A DNA stretch of 64,000 nucleotides from Phymatolithon calcareum (lineage: Eukaryota > Rhodophyta > Florideophyceae > Hapalidiales). The first letter of the stretch is position 1; each line of letters opens with the position of its first letter. The stretch lies in contig OZ345358.1 in the NCBI GenBank assembly GCA_977006965.1, positions 2,170,001 through 2,234,000 of the forward strand, in the 5' to 3' direction. Position numbers and translations under genes: made by a program. The notes under the pieces are model-generated. The model was not told the DNA's origin. It did not search any database and was given only the letters and a program-made list of their open reading frames with translations. Shown here in pieces: positions 1 to 10,703 of the stretch.

Positions 1-2061
1 GGTGGTATGGATTTCGTCAGGATCTGTGCGTGTGATATGCGCCTCCTCCTCGGGGGCCGTATTTATGCCCGCCACGGTAGTGTCAACAACGTTGTCCAGC
101 AATGCATGATTAAGTTTTGTGATCATACGGTAGAAAGCAGGCGATATCTTTTTGCGCACTTTTCATGCGCGGGCTGCGTTCTCATAATTTTTTGGCCGGG
201 GGTTCGACTTCCGATTGATTCTGTAAGTGAATTCCGGCTCATATCATACCCTCGCGCTCCACGTAGAGAGGTCAAAGAGCAAGATTCATTTCAACTTTGA
301 AATGAAGGGCGAAACGTTAGTGTAGTACTGTGTAGAGTCCTCTACGTATATCATAAACAGGCACAGTTTCTTCATCATTTTCAGCCCTCAGGGGACCGGA
401 GATGGGCTTTTGTAGACCACTGAACCGTGGAACACCCACCATAAGAAACTCTTCCCCGCGCAGAATCAAGACAAATTTTCTTGGCACTCGAAAAGCCGCC
501 CGAAGTGTCAGCAGATGTGTTGGTAACTTTTCTTTTAAAAAAAGTTAAGTTACCAAAGTAAAAATAAAAAATCTACCTTTCTTCTGCACCTTCTTCATTA
601 TTGTCAGTCTTGCTCTACTATTACTCTTGATGCGACTAACATTCTTGTCCTCTAAGGCTCCCTTGCAGTCTCTACTTATTTTCTGCCGTCCGGACATTCA
701 CGAAAATGTTCAGGTTTGGGGCATTTTTTTCGTCTTCCTTCGGTAGTATGGTCGGGCATTATGCTGCTAACCTGCTCATTCTAGTTTCGATCGACTGATC
801 TATGCAGCTGTTCAGTATTTCTTGCTCTTCGTTTTCAACTCGTGAAAGGAAATTGTAAACACTACATTTCGCTTGTCCTGGTATCTGATGCAATTCACGA
901 TTTTGTTCTTAATTAAGTTAATAACAAGTACCACACTCGGACAGAAGGCATTGAAATTCATCTTCTGGCTTGCCCATCTGATGGAAGTTCACTTCTGGCT
1001 CTAGTTTGAGATAGTTGCGCTCTCAAGTATTGGGCCTATGAACTGACTGAATCACAGAACCGACAACTAGTTTCTTTCTGCCCGAGAACGGCAAGCTTCC
1101 TGGGACTTACGGGAAGCTAGTGGAGATGATCGGTAGCTCACTCAAAAATCGACGGTCATAACACTGCGTCTGTCGTCGTATCTGAGAGCTGAAGTGACCC
1201 ATATGCTCCATTTGAACACCCGGACTGCTAGAGACATGTTTCTTGCGTATTGATTGTCCTTCACAACGACGTCCAATGGCGGGGGAATATGCCTTTGTAT
1301 GTGAAGAGTGAAAAGTAACCCAATCCGTCCAAGACATCCATCGTTCTTGTGACGAAAAGCCCAAGTATTGAAATTGTCATTGAGATTCTCGAACTACTGA
1401 TACGGTGCTCTTCGAAATGCTTCCTGTGTCGACGAAATGGCACGAAGGGGTATTACTGAATCATGTTTGTTCGACCATCAGAAGGCTTCTCTAACATTCG
1501 AGCAGTGCGATGAATCATTAGGACGTCTTTAAAAATCGATCCTGTTGCCTTTCCGACACTTCTCGGAGAGCGACTCCATGTCACATACACGAGCAGAGGA
1601 GAACCTTGACCAACTGGTAGGACGTTGTCGAAGAACCGCCGAGTAGAGGACTATAACGCGAGACAACCTAAGCCATATTCAAATTTCTGAACAACGAGAA
1701 GCTCTTTCAGAACAATTTCATGCTCTCACTCTCCGTGCGAGCGATATTTCCACAATAAAGACAGAAAGAAATAACTTCCTCCTTCATCAGAAGTAGCGTC
1801 TCCCCGCAACCCTTCGATGGGGCAATGGCTTCCATCAAGCATTGAAGCGGTATTGGAAACGATCGTTTATTGCGTCGTGTACAGAACTCATTAACGCTCA
1901 CAAGAGCGTATTTTAATTTACCCCGGATATCTTGGCAAAATCCGTCTCATTCTATCTAAAAAGTAACCTCCGGAAAGAGTGTCAGGACCTTGTTCGTGGC
2001 GTTGGCGACATTCCAAGTTGTTGCCGCACTGGATAGCCAAGAGTGAGCTATATTAGCCATG
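1..2061. other. Gene-free stretch, nothing recognised
   Basis: Only short, composition-driven open frames are present on either strand. I see no conserved motif, repeat, transposon end or RNA gene. The region lies downstream of the minus-strand iGluR-like gene and could hold its 3' untranslated region near 2000-2061. Confidence 0.5.
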
Positions 2062-3789
2062 TTAGCTGTCAACTGCATTGGCTTCTCCTTGGTAGCCCAT
2101 CGTTACCTTCTTTCGAATCTGGCACCCTCGGACTACAGCTGCTAACAGGAGTAAAACGAAAATTCCGACAAAAACAGCTATCATGGGGCCCACAATATGC
2201 ACACCAATACTCTGACTTGTTTTTCGGCAATGGAAGGAGTCAGACGTGTCGAGCTCTTCAGCAAATATCGCTCTCATTTCGTCCTCCAATCTCAGGGTCG
2301 AGATTGCGCGATCAATCCGGATGCGGGTATCTAGCGGAACATTGGCGCCGTAGTACCAGCCCCAGTTGAATGAAAACATAGGTCTCTTGGTGCTGTAAAC
2401 TGTGAACCTATCGCACAGTGTTTGATTTTGAAGATGGTACCGAATATCCAACTGAGCAAATAAGCAAAATGTTAGTAAACAGGTTTGTTGTGATAGAAGA
2501 GTGTGCTCTTGTGGACGTACGTCATATGTCACTAAATAGTCTGCTGGGTGATTCTTGTCAAGAAGTTTCTCATAGCTGTTGCTCAGGACATAAGTAGCAA
2601 AGCTGTGTCAAAATTTGTGAAGATGGCTGATGAGATAACGCAATCAACGTACCAATCATCAATAGCGCTACATTCGCGCCACGGAAATGAGCCGTTATCG
2701 TATCGTCCACTAGGGTCCACTAAGACTTAAAAGTTAGACTGTGTGCGTTCTAAATTACGAGATGTAGAAGGCATCGCGAATCAGCATGCACTTACCAATT
2801 TTCCGCCAAACAACTTCTTGTGCAGCATCTGCCATAACCATGTACTTTGACAGGTCACGTGATGTGAGGCTTCGAACGTCCTTATCAAGTTCTTTCGTCT
2901 GCTGAACGAAGATATAGTTAACTATTGCAATTTCATAGAACAGGATAGAAATGGCCAAAAAAGAAGCAACGGCAACTCGCAAGGAAACGAGAGCTACTTT
3001 TTTCGCCAGAATTAATTCTTCATGAAGCCCGCGCCTCCAGCTCAACTCACCCGGAGTGTGAGCTTCAACAGTCTCCAAAACATTATTCAGCTCGCCAAGC
3101 AAGCTGCGCACATAGTTGGAGCATGTGTACTTCTCTGAGAAGGTCCTGAAAATGAGGAGCGAGAGTGCAATTAGAAAAGTCAGGACCACTCCAAGCATGA
3201 TCCATGCGTTTCTTTCAAAGGGTTGTAGCAATATGCTCCGCACTCCTGAGTTCCGGGATGATGGATCTCGTGGTCCAAGAATGACCAATTTTCCTTCCAC
3301 AATCGGTACAGATGGCGTTGTACGCCGTGAAATGCGGCTTGGCAGAATAAACATGAGCCCTGCAATTGCGAATTGGTGTCCACCGGAAGCTGTAGAGTGC
3401 TCGGCGACGAAGTCTACCATATTGTTGAACGTGCATTGCGTACCAGCAAACACGCAAAGAGCGTCGTCCAGGAGTAGTTTCTCTTTGATACGGAAAGAAA
3501 TACCTCTCAGACCTGGGAATATGCTCGCGCGACCGTTGCAGCGAAACAAAGTTTGGTTGTTCTCCGCCTCCATGCGAGGGTCAAGGAAGACAAACGGCTT
3601 CGCGGTCACGAAGAGAAAACACACTTTGGTTTTGCATTGTTCGAAATGATTGGGGTTCGAGTTAAACTGTTGTAAACAGCCTGTTCTGTTCCTTGCCTCG
3701 TCTCTTGGGGAAGCGGACTGTTCTTGAGGGAGACGGAAGATCTGGAAAACCACGGCAATAGTGATGGAAGTAAGCACCGAGGAAAGCAT
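2062..3789 (-). CDS. iGluR-like ligand-gated channel, four exons
   Basis: Likely an ionotropic-glutamate-receptor-family membrane protein of about 512 residues. Proposed exons on the minus strand are 3789-2796, 2725-2653, 2602-2521 and 2451-2062. The three introns (70, 50 and 69 bp) are all GT-AG, with donors GTAAGT, GTACGT and GTACGT; intron 3 carries a TACTAAC branch site before its acceptor. Joining them keeps one frame throughout. Order: signal-like hydrophobic start (1-18); S1 half of the ligand-binding domain, with a 'AKPFVF' strand near 63-68 and an 'R..T.P.V' segment near 155-161; M1 (about 193-214) preceded by the family-typical 'PF....W'; M3 (about 265-296); S2 with 'SLTSRDL' near 307-313; M4 (about 470-490); short basic tail. 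There is no amino-terminal LIVBP domain, and the conserved SYTANLAAF motif of M3 is not recognisable. The start is the first ATG before the signal segment. Ligand and ion selectivity cannot be read. Confidence 0.72.
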
Positions 3790-4050
3790 GTTTCCCGCAA
3801 GCTGTAACTTGCCACTGCGGAAACCCAGACCATGAGGCCAACCAGTAGATCTATTCAAATACCAGCTGACTCATTGGGAATCTGGGAGACAAATCTACAC
3901 AACGTTGATGGACTCTGGGGTTTAAACGTAGCTCGTTGTAACGTCTTCAAGGCTCACAACAATGTTCCGAAGTACTGTAATTTAAAACAACGGGGAAACA
4001 GTGACAGAGGCTGTATATGATAATAGGCGGGGCGGAGAAGGCTCAGCAAC

Positions 4051-4140
4051 AAAATTTAGTGCGCCTACTGTAGCCTAGGCGCATTAAATTTTGACAATGA
4101 CGATGGGCCCATTTGCTAGGCGGCCCAGCAAATGGGCCCA
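4051..4140. repeat. Two adjacent hairpins
   Basis: Arms 4051-4067 and 4076-4092 are 17 bp with one mismatch and an 8-nt loop. Arms 4104-4117 and 4127-4140 are 14 bp, perfect, with a 9-nt loop. They lie between the iGluR-like gene and LINE debris. The function is unknown; they could be terminator-like RNA structures or footprints of template switching. Confidence 0.6.
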
Positions 4141-4329
4141 CCGTGACTGTCCTACTCCCACAAAGATTTCCACGGTTTTCGTGTGCCAGTCAGCGCGTTC
4201 TCATTGGATGCACGCCTTCGAGATTGCACCAATATTTTGACCGCACACAAAGCAATCTAATTGGCCAATAGACCATTTGATTGCCCATCTGTATTTAGAC
4301 TGACGTGCACTGGCGGAGTGGCTTAAGGC

Positions 4330-5220
4330 GCTTTAGCATCTGCGTGCCTGTAACTCCCTCAGGTCATAGGGATACTCCAGGGTAGATGCTTCCGGGGCAT
4401 GTCCGAGGGCCTTATTAGCTAGCTTGAAAGTCACGCCCGACGTCTCATTCCATTCAAGTATCTCGCTTTTTCCTTGCTTCCTGATTATGTCGGCCTGCGC
4501 TCTTGGACCCAATGGGTGGGTCTGTCCAGCTGGACCTGCAGAGCGGAAGGTGATTTCGCTAGAAGAATTGCATCGTGTGCAAAGAGGATTGAAGAATGGT
4601 CGGCCCAAGCTCTGGGCACTTCTCCCGTACTTTCCGCGAGCTCATCTATGAAGATGTTGTTTAGACTTGGGCTGAGAGGGAACCCCTGTGGTACTCCCCT
4701 GTCCTCTAGAAACCAGTTCTTGTCTGCATCACGGATGGTTGACCCCAGGACGGTGTCAAGAATGCTTCGGTCATAGCGCATAGCTGTGGTGGCAGTATTT
4801 GTCTCATGCTGGTCACCAGTACTTGGTGTTTTCTTCGTACCGTGTCATACGCAGCATTGAGGTCCAGTGCAGTACTGCTACGCACCGTTGTTGACCTTTC
4901 AATAGCTCCGTGGTTCTTAGGATGGCGAGTTCACTTTTTGAAACCCGAGTTAGAACCAGTGGTTGGAGTATACCTTGTGAAGCATACTGTCGATTGCCGT
5001 TTCAATAACTTTCCTTCCAGGACTAATCAGGGATATTGAGCGATAGTTTCCAGATTCATCGTGGAGTCCATTGTTGTGTGTGGACTCCAGAAGGCCTTCT
5101 GTCAGTACAAGGGATATTTGATGATTTTATTTTTGAGAGCTCCCAAAGCCTCACCTTGGAGTAACGGGGCAGCTCTTGCATAATCTCTACGCTATAGTCA
5201 TCTGGCTGCTCAAAACGTTC
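4330..5220 (-). mobile_element. LINE family A reverse-transcriptase relic
   Basis: A decayed minus-strand fragment of a non-LTR retrotransposon reverse transcriptase. Pieces in several frames give 'PDDYSVEIMQELP' (about 5190), 'RGVPQGFPLSPSLNNIFIDE' (about 4680) and 'GVTFKLANKALGH' (about 4410). All closely match the better preserved family A copy at 40105-41563. The catalytic FADD box has decayed to FAHD. It is broken by frameshifts and stops and truncated after the palm. It abuts family B sequence near 5220. Confidence 0.75.
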
Positions 5221-5948
5221 TTGATTCGTAATTCTCTCCCAACAAGAGCTCCGGTAAGTCTCTTGCACTCAAACTCAATTTCTGTACTCATCTTCGATGA
5301 CGCTAGAGTACGTTGTAAGGCGACTAGTTCGACCACCGCGGTAATCCCACAGTACGCACCCAACACTGATTTCCTCCAAAGGGGTGCTCGGTTGAATGTC
5401 AACCTTAGGCACCTTAAACGTGTTGTTCTTTCTCCTATGTAAAGGATCCCTGGTAGCTTGCCTTCAATAGGAATCTTCATTGACCTGCCTTCTTCTTCCT
5501 TTTCCCATACCTTAATTGTTTCTTCTCTCCTCGTCTTCTTCGTGACAGATCCCTCCTGGGATTTCTGAAGGGCTTGTCGCAAGTCTTCATACATCTTGAG
5601 ATATTCAATATCCTTCATTGCTTCCTTTACGTCCTCATCTCTTCCAACGTACTCTTCTGTTTCTTCAAGGCGCTTTTTGTGCCTTACCAGGCTTAATGCA
5701 AACCTTTCTGCTTGATGACGTCTCCTCATCTTTGGTGGTCCCAGTCGGCACAGAGCTCGCATTCGGTCCCGGCGGTGTTCGGCATACTTTCCGAAAACAT
5801 TTTTGTAGAACAAGCCCTCTGCCGACTCGATTGCCGAGAGCAATCGATTTGTCATTGGAGTAACGTGTAACGCATACTCCCATTTCGGGATAATTAGCGA
5901 CTTAAAGATCCTGATGCATGTCTCCGGTTTGAATCCTCGAACATTCAC
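5187..5948 (-). pseudogene. LINE B post-RT region
   Basis: The C-terminal continuation of the LINE B reverse-transcriptase protein beyond the insertion. It begins with 'RGFKPETCIRIFKSLIIPKW', the thumb-type segment of non-LTR RTs. It then has a long charged, helix-rich stretch (many Glu, Lys and Arg), followed by 'FNRAPLWRKSVLGAYCG' near 5390-5340. A diverged second copy of this last part is present on the plus strand at 9560-9795. No endonuclease or zinc-knuckle signature is visible. The stop at 5187 lies in abutting sequence, so the true C-terminus is uncertain. Confidence 0.75.
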
Positions 5949-5956
5949 TCCAAGCT

Positions 5957-6628
5957 AGAAACAACCATGAATGGCAGTACACGAGGAAAGATATCGCCGC
6001 GATGGAGACCAGAGAGCCGTTCGGTGAAGCTGAAAAGCATATCCAAACGAACCAATCGTCGCAAACACTTCGATCGAAATTTCTGGAAATGGAAGGAGAC
6101 CGCCTAGAATCGAAGCGGAAAAGAAAGATACCGTACGACAAGACAAGAGAATTGCCGGCAATCCTCAAGTTCCCCAAGGTGAAGCACAGACAACTAGCGC
6201 TGCAGTATGCCTGCGGCAGATTCCCACAGGTGTCAACAACAAGTATGACTGAAGAATTCGGCACCAGAGCCAGAGAGCATATGGAAACCCTTGAACGCAC
6301 GTTAGCAGGGTACGAACTTGAAGGAGAAAAACGACTGGAAACAGAAAAGGCGCTGGATGAGCTCTTACTATTTAGCAAGACACTCATAGAACGCATGGAG
6401 ACCGAAGAAGGCTTGTATTAATCCGCAGAAGGCAAGACAAAAAGTGGTCGAGACCAAGCACCAACAATCCCGTAGAGGACTGAAATAGGACTACTGTGAG
6501 TCCTGAGTTTTCCCGTCCGCCATTCTGGTGGACGTTTTGTGAGCTACACAAAGGTAGGTAGCATCAGAGGAAGCCTTGCCCATATCTTCGGAAGTCTGTG
6601 GGGCTTTTAAATAAACTTGAAAGGAAAA
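5957..6628 (+). mobile_element. 5'-truncated LINE family A insertion
   Basis: A 672-bp plus-strand insertion inside LINE B. The flanking 14-bp sequence ATTCACTCCAAGCT is at both 5943-5956 and 6629-6642, a target-site duplication. It contains the C-terminal 139 codons of the family A protein and its 3' untranslated region. It ends with the family's shared tail (about 6568-6628) and an A-rich end. Short length, a 3' anchored truncation and a variable TSD are standard for target-primed reverse transcription. Confidence 0.9.
6002..6421 (+). pseudogene. LINE A C-terminal fragment
   Basis: 139 codons of the family A ORF end, highly charged and probably coiled-coil, including 'KRKRKIPYDKTRELPAILKF' and 'HMETLERTLAGYELEGEKRL'. 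Near-identical sequence is at 34214-34493, and diverged copies are at 40930-41383 and 16120-16510. The region follows the reverse transcriptase in the longer copy at 40105. No enzymatic motif is visible. It is a truncated relic despite the open frame. Confidence 0.8.
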
Positions 6629-6642
6629 ATTCACTCCAAGCT

Positions 6643-7828
6643 CCCGCAGCTTATGTATGCATCCTGCAGCATTTCGAACTCTTGCTATGGCCGTGTCGTC
6701 CGTAACACCCTTGTTATTCATGCTTACCCCAAGATACGAGAGTCTCCAGGCTTGATATAGTTCTCGTCCTGCCAAGTAAAACGTGTGCTTCTGAAGTCCT
6801 TTGTACTTAAGAACTTCGCTTGTTCCTGGTTTTGTGTTCCATTTCATGCCATTTTCGCTTGCCCAACTGGTCGCTATATCAAGAAGTTTCTGCATTCCTC
6901 TTCCTGTCTTCGCTTGAAGCTGAACATCATCTGCGAACAATTGCACAGGACTTTCTGAAACGTTCCTGTCTGTCTTGGAGACGGCTTCTGCGAATGTCTC
7001 CATGAATATATTGTATAGGCATGGACTAAGCGGGGAACCTTGGGGTACTCCTCGGTCGATGATACACCACGTTTCTGTCTCGTCTCCAGCTGATGTGACC
7101 CACGATGGTTTTAACAGGTACGCAACCATCCTTGCTATCTCTTGGGGAAGTTTCTCCTTCAGCTTCTTCATGAGGATATCCCTGGGCACACTATCGTATG
7201 CTGCGGATAGGTCAAGAACTGCCATGAACGGATGGCCCTTTTTCATTGAACTTTTTGCCCGGAGTATAGCGAGATAAGTGCTTCTGTCTTTCCGAAAACC
7301 CAGCTGAACCTTATTGAAGCGATAGTTCTCGCGTATGTATGCATCTAGAGCTGAGTCGATGATTTTCCTGGCTTGACTTAAAAGAGATATGGGCCTGTAG
7401 TTTGCTGCTACATGAGCTGGGCCTTTCTTGTATAAGGGAATCAGAGTTGCTTGGGGCCATGCCCGAGGAAGACATTTGAGTCTCCCGCATGTTTCCCATA
7501 ATGCTAGCATTATTTCGAGCCCCGCTTCTTTGTTCGCGTGCAACATTTCGACCGCAATTCCGTCTGGACCTACCGCCTTCCCCTTCGGTGCTCTGTTGAA
7601 TGCTCTTGCGATGTGCCGCTTCATTGCCCTATTGAGTGCAAACGTACGCAACGGCATATTCCAGTCTTCTTCCGCCTTACAAACACTTGAGATGTATGCT
7701 GCGAATTTGCTTGGGTGCACAGGAGCCCCGAGAGCTTTGTTTGTTCCTTTCCTCCGTGCTTTTGATTTCATCCTGTCAGTACAATGGCATGTCGGCACAC
7801 CTCCCATAGGCTTCCGATAGGGCTGCAA
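6643..7828 (-). pseudogene. Reverse transcriptase of LINE B, N-terminal part
   Basis: A reverse transcriptase of the non-LTR type that would copy element RNA at a nicked target. Visible motifs in order are 'GKAVGPDGIAVEML' (RT motif 1 region), 'NYRPISLLS', 'AVLDLSAAYDSVPRDIL' (catalytic Asp), 'RGVPQGSPLSPCLYNIF' and 'LFADDVQL' (catalytic Asp pair). The palm and finger core is therefore intact over about 390 residues. The frame runs on into the inserted family A tail and ends there at 6491, so the last residues are foreign. No ATG is clearly the original start; upstream coding similarity continues past 7828 in other frames. It is dead as a complete protein because of the insertion. Confidence 0.85.
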
Positions 7829-8724
7829 GAGCCGCAGCGATAAGGTGTGCGTCTACTTTCGGCATTTCTGACTTAACCTCGCCCAAACCTAGGGCATTTT
7901 CCGGTTAAGGACTTCCACATGGCTGGTTCATTTGAATCCTTCATGCCTTCGGGACAACGGATCTTCCTGGGGCCTGGTCGCCCCTTTTCGGTGTTGTGGC
8001 AAGTTCTCGATTTGTCTGCCGAGAATAGCGCATGGTTCATTGGTCTTCAGTCATATTGTTTCGAGCGGTTCTCCCTTTCATCTTTTGCTTCATCCTGGCC
8101 ACTTGCTTCACTGCCGTTGGGCCATCCTTCTCGTCGAGTTGAGACATTGATAATACTCGCTCTTTCGCCGATTCACCTTAATTCTCACTTGATTCTTGCA
8201 TTTCTGGTAGCGACCCAGTCTTCGGGTGATTGGGATAATCTATATCGTTTTTAGAGTTTTCTTTCGCTTAAGGGATAGATTGTCCAGTTCGGTACTCTAA
8301 CGCGGCTTCTAGCGCGAGGGAAGCCGTTTTTTCACTCTCCAAGGACCACACCAATTCTGCACCTGTTTCTGGTACCATTGATGCAGCTGACGTGAGTTCT
8401 CGCTCTGATCGAGTCCCGCTATGATTCCGGGTAGTTCTGCACGGTACTTCAGGCGTTTCAGAGTATTGTGTTGAGAATATGGGCTCCATGATCACTATTT
8501 TTGTTGGAAGTTGCTTTCTGATCCTGGTGGACGCTCTGGTCTTTGGATAACACATTCACAAGGAGACAGCAATGGAGTACAGAGAAGACGCACATGAAGC
8601 TAACAGCAAACATGCCTTGGCCAATGCGTCGCAGGCTGGGAATTCATAGAAACCACTCTTGGTTGTCCATTCCGTCTACGACTGGGGATGTTGTACACTA
8701 CGGGCGCGCTTCGCGTGCAGCATG

Positions 8725-9015
8725 GCTAGTAAAATTGGACTGCAGTAGGGCTTCTTGTGCTTGCGGTAGGCTCAGCGACTAGGAAAAACAACACTATCAT
8801 CTTGTATGTGCCGGTCATCAGGGACTCCAACACGCATGATGATGCCCTCGTGTTGCCCGACCCACGCACTCAACATCCGTACGTCCCCGAACCTGTGCTT
8901 GTTCCATGGGTCGAACGCGACCCGATGGTGCACTAAGCGCCTAGCAGTTTTCAAAAGTACAGCGACGACGTGGCGGCTTGGCCGCTGGTGCTCTTATGTA
9001 GTCGCCCACCTGTAG
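8725..9015 (-). pseudogene. MULE transposase C-terminal relic, copy 1
   Basis: Minus-strand translation gives 'HHRVAFDPWNKHRFGDVRML' and 'HVVAVLL', which align with the copy at 22923-23400 that retains a SWIM zinc finger. In this copy the SWIM cysteine is replaced ('RPSRHVVA' versus 'RPCSHVVA'). It is a degraded Mutator-like element fragment, with no terminal inverted repeats found. Confidence 0.55.
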
Positions 9016-9559
9016 CACGAGCTTCTTCTTGGCCAAGTTTTCAGAGTGAGTAGTGCGGGAGCGTTGTGAGTTGAGCTCGTCAGACGAATTCGAAGATGCG
9101 CAAAAAACTTGGATGTAGGGTAAGTAGCTCTGCTACTTCCCTTTTTCCCTCCAAAAAACGCAATTGCTGGCGCTCCACGGATGAGTGCTGTAGAGTTTTG
9201 GCTTGTGTGTTATTTAGCGAATTTCCTCAAATATTACATTTCCTCATGTTCCGGAGGTCAATCGTCAAATATACGGAGAAGGTCGTTGCTTCTCCAAGCT
9301 CTTTTATAAATACTGTCGACCCAGAACAAAAAAATAAGACTTATCGGCTGCAGTGCGGAGAACCTCAGAAGCTCGCTGGCGTCATGAATCTCATAGATGT
9401 ACAAGCAATATGTGACACCAACCAATCTGGTCTATCGCAAACTGCATAGATTCTTCCGGAATTTTTAATGGTCGTAGGTACTGGGGCATGTCTCCAGGAA
9501 TATTCGGAGTTGCGTTTAGGATCGAGTTATTGTTTCGAGTAGAACGGTCATTTCGGGAC

Positions 9560-9795
9560 AGAGCGGACATTCGTCTTCGCCTCATGCCTACTGCTGATAT
9601 TCAACAGAGCACCTCTTTGGAGAAAATCAGTACTAGGTGCATATTTTGGTGTCACAGCCGTGATTGAGCTGGTCGCGCTCCAACGCATTCTATCTTCATC
9701 CAAGATTAGTCCTGAAATTGAATATGAATGTCAGCGACTCACTAGAGCACTTGTTGGGAGAAATACGAATCAAGGATATACTGAATAGTCAAACT
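9560..9795 (+). pseudogene. LINE B post-RT relic, plus strand
   Basis: Translation in one frame gives 'FNRAPLWRKSVLGAYFGVTA' followed by 'ALQRILSSSKISPEIEYECQ', which closely matches the C-terminal part of the minus-strand LINE B near 5221-5410. It is truncated at both ends, with stops soon after. It shows that LINE B is a repeated family. Confidence 0.75.
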
Positions 9796-10026
9796 ACGTT
9801 AGCTTAGAAAATCGTGCGAAAGCGGCCCTGTTACTCTTGAAGAGAGGCCTTGGGAGCTTTTAAAATAAATCAACACATATCCCCAATTGAGTATTGCGCG
9901 ATAGCCTCATATTGGCCATGAACAGACGGCATCTGATCATCGTAGACGTGGCGAGTAGCACGAAGTCGAGGAAAATCTCAAGATTCGCAGACGATCACTA
10001 GAAAATTTGATAATTACTCGCTTGTC

Positions 10027-10074
10027 GCCGCTAAGGCCGATCAAGCTTCTGGTAGCTTGATCGGCCTTAGCGGC
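10027..10074. repeat. Perfect 21-bp inverted repeat
   Basis: The arms at 10027-10047 and 10054-10074 are perfectly complementary over 21 bp, with a 6-nt loop (TCTGGT). They lie in otherwise featureless DNA between a LINE B relic and the zinc-finger pair. The perfect arms suggest recent origin. Confidence 0.8.
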
Positions 10075-10389
10075 AACACTAAATTGTGTCATCACCAATT
10101 AAAGTCCACCGACATCCATCGCTCGTCCTTCAGGCATTGGGAGCTTTTTGCATAAATCCCTACATATCCCCTTCTGTCGTTCAAGCCAGCAGACCCGGTC
10201 AGAGACAATAGTCGAATCGAATCCTTCGCTTGGGCAAGCGCGAGTTTTTCGCTATTCGCAGCACTGATTTTGTATCTTCAATTGTCCAGATGTTGCCAAT
10301 ATCGTGGAAGAAGCCTTTTAGTCAACTTTTCTACCAAATTCGCCAACGAGAACTGTACTCGGTTTTCAGATCGCTAGGGTCGCATCATC

Positions 10390-10560
10390 CGCTAAGCCGT
10401 TTCATTGCCCACTGTGCGAAATGTGTTTCAAGGAACGGGGAAACCTGAACAGGCTCGCTGATTCCGTGCATGAGAAGAGGAAGACCAAGATATGCCAGCT
10501 TTTCCGCAAGGACTGTTGTCTTTCGTGATGGACTCACACGTCACATCTCAAATGTATATT
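10390..10560 (+). pseudogene. C2H2 zinc-finger fragment, degraded copy
   Basis: The plus strand encodes 'KPFHCPLCEMCFKERGNLNR', almost the same as finger 1 of the minus-strand gene at 10704-11096. The following finger has lost its ligands ('TKICQLFRKDCC'), and a stop follows. It is an inverted, partly decayed duplicate converging on the intact gene. Confidence 0.7.
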
Positions 10561-10703
10561 GCGTACAATACAGCCGTCGTTTCCTATCTAGCTACCTGTT
10601 TAGGTCCTACGCTCTCAGGTCCATCTACAACCGGTGCCACATAACACTAGGCAAAATGCTTGTTCTGTTTCCATTCATTGAAGAGCGGGTTAACATCTTG
10701 TTC

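Larger units (their letters stand above)
5221..8290 (-). mobile_element. LINE family B copy, split by a later LINE insertion
   Basis: A minus-strand non-LTR retrotransposon copy. The upstream part (about 8290-7829) holds degraded coding sequence; 7828-6643 encodes the reverse transcriptase; 5948-5221 encodes the post-RT region. The coding line stops at 6643 and resumes at 5956, either side of a 672-bp plus-strand insertion with a 14-bp target-site duplication. The element lacks recognisable 5' and 3' ends. The outer limits are approximate. Confidence 0.75.

Noticed and set aside
3116-3649. A 177-codon plus-strand frame
   Set aside because: Antisense to exon 1 of the iGluR-like gene, with no family motif.
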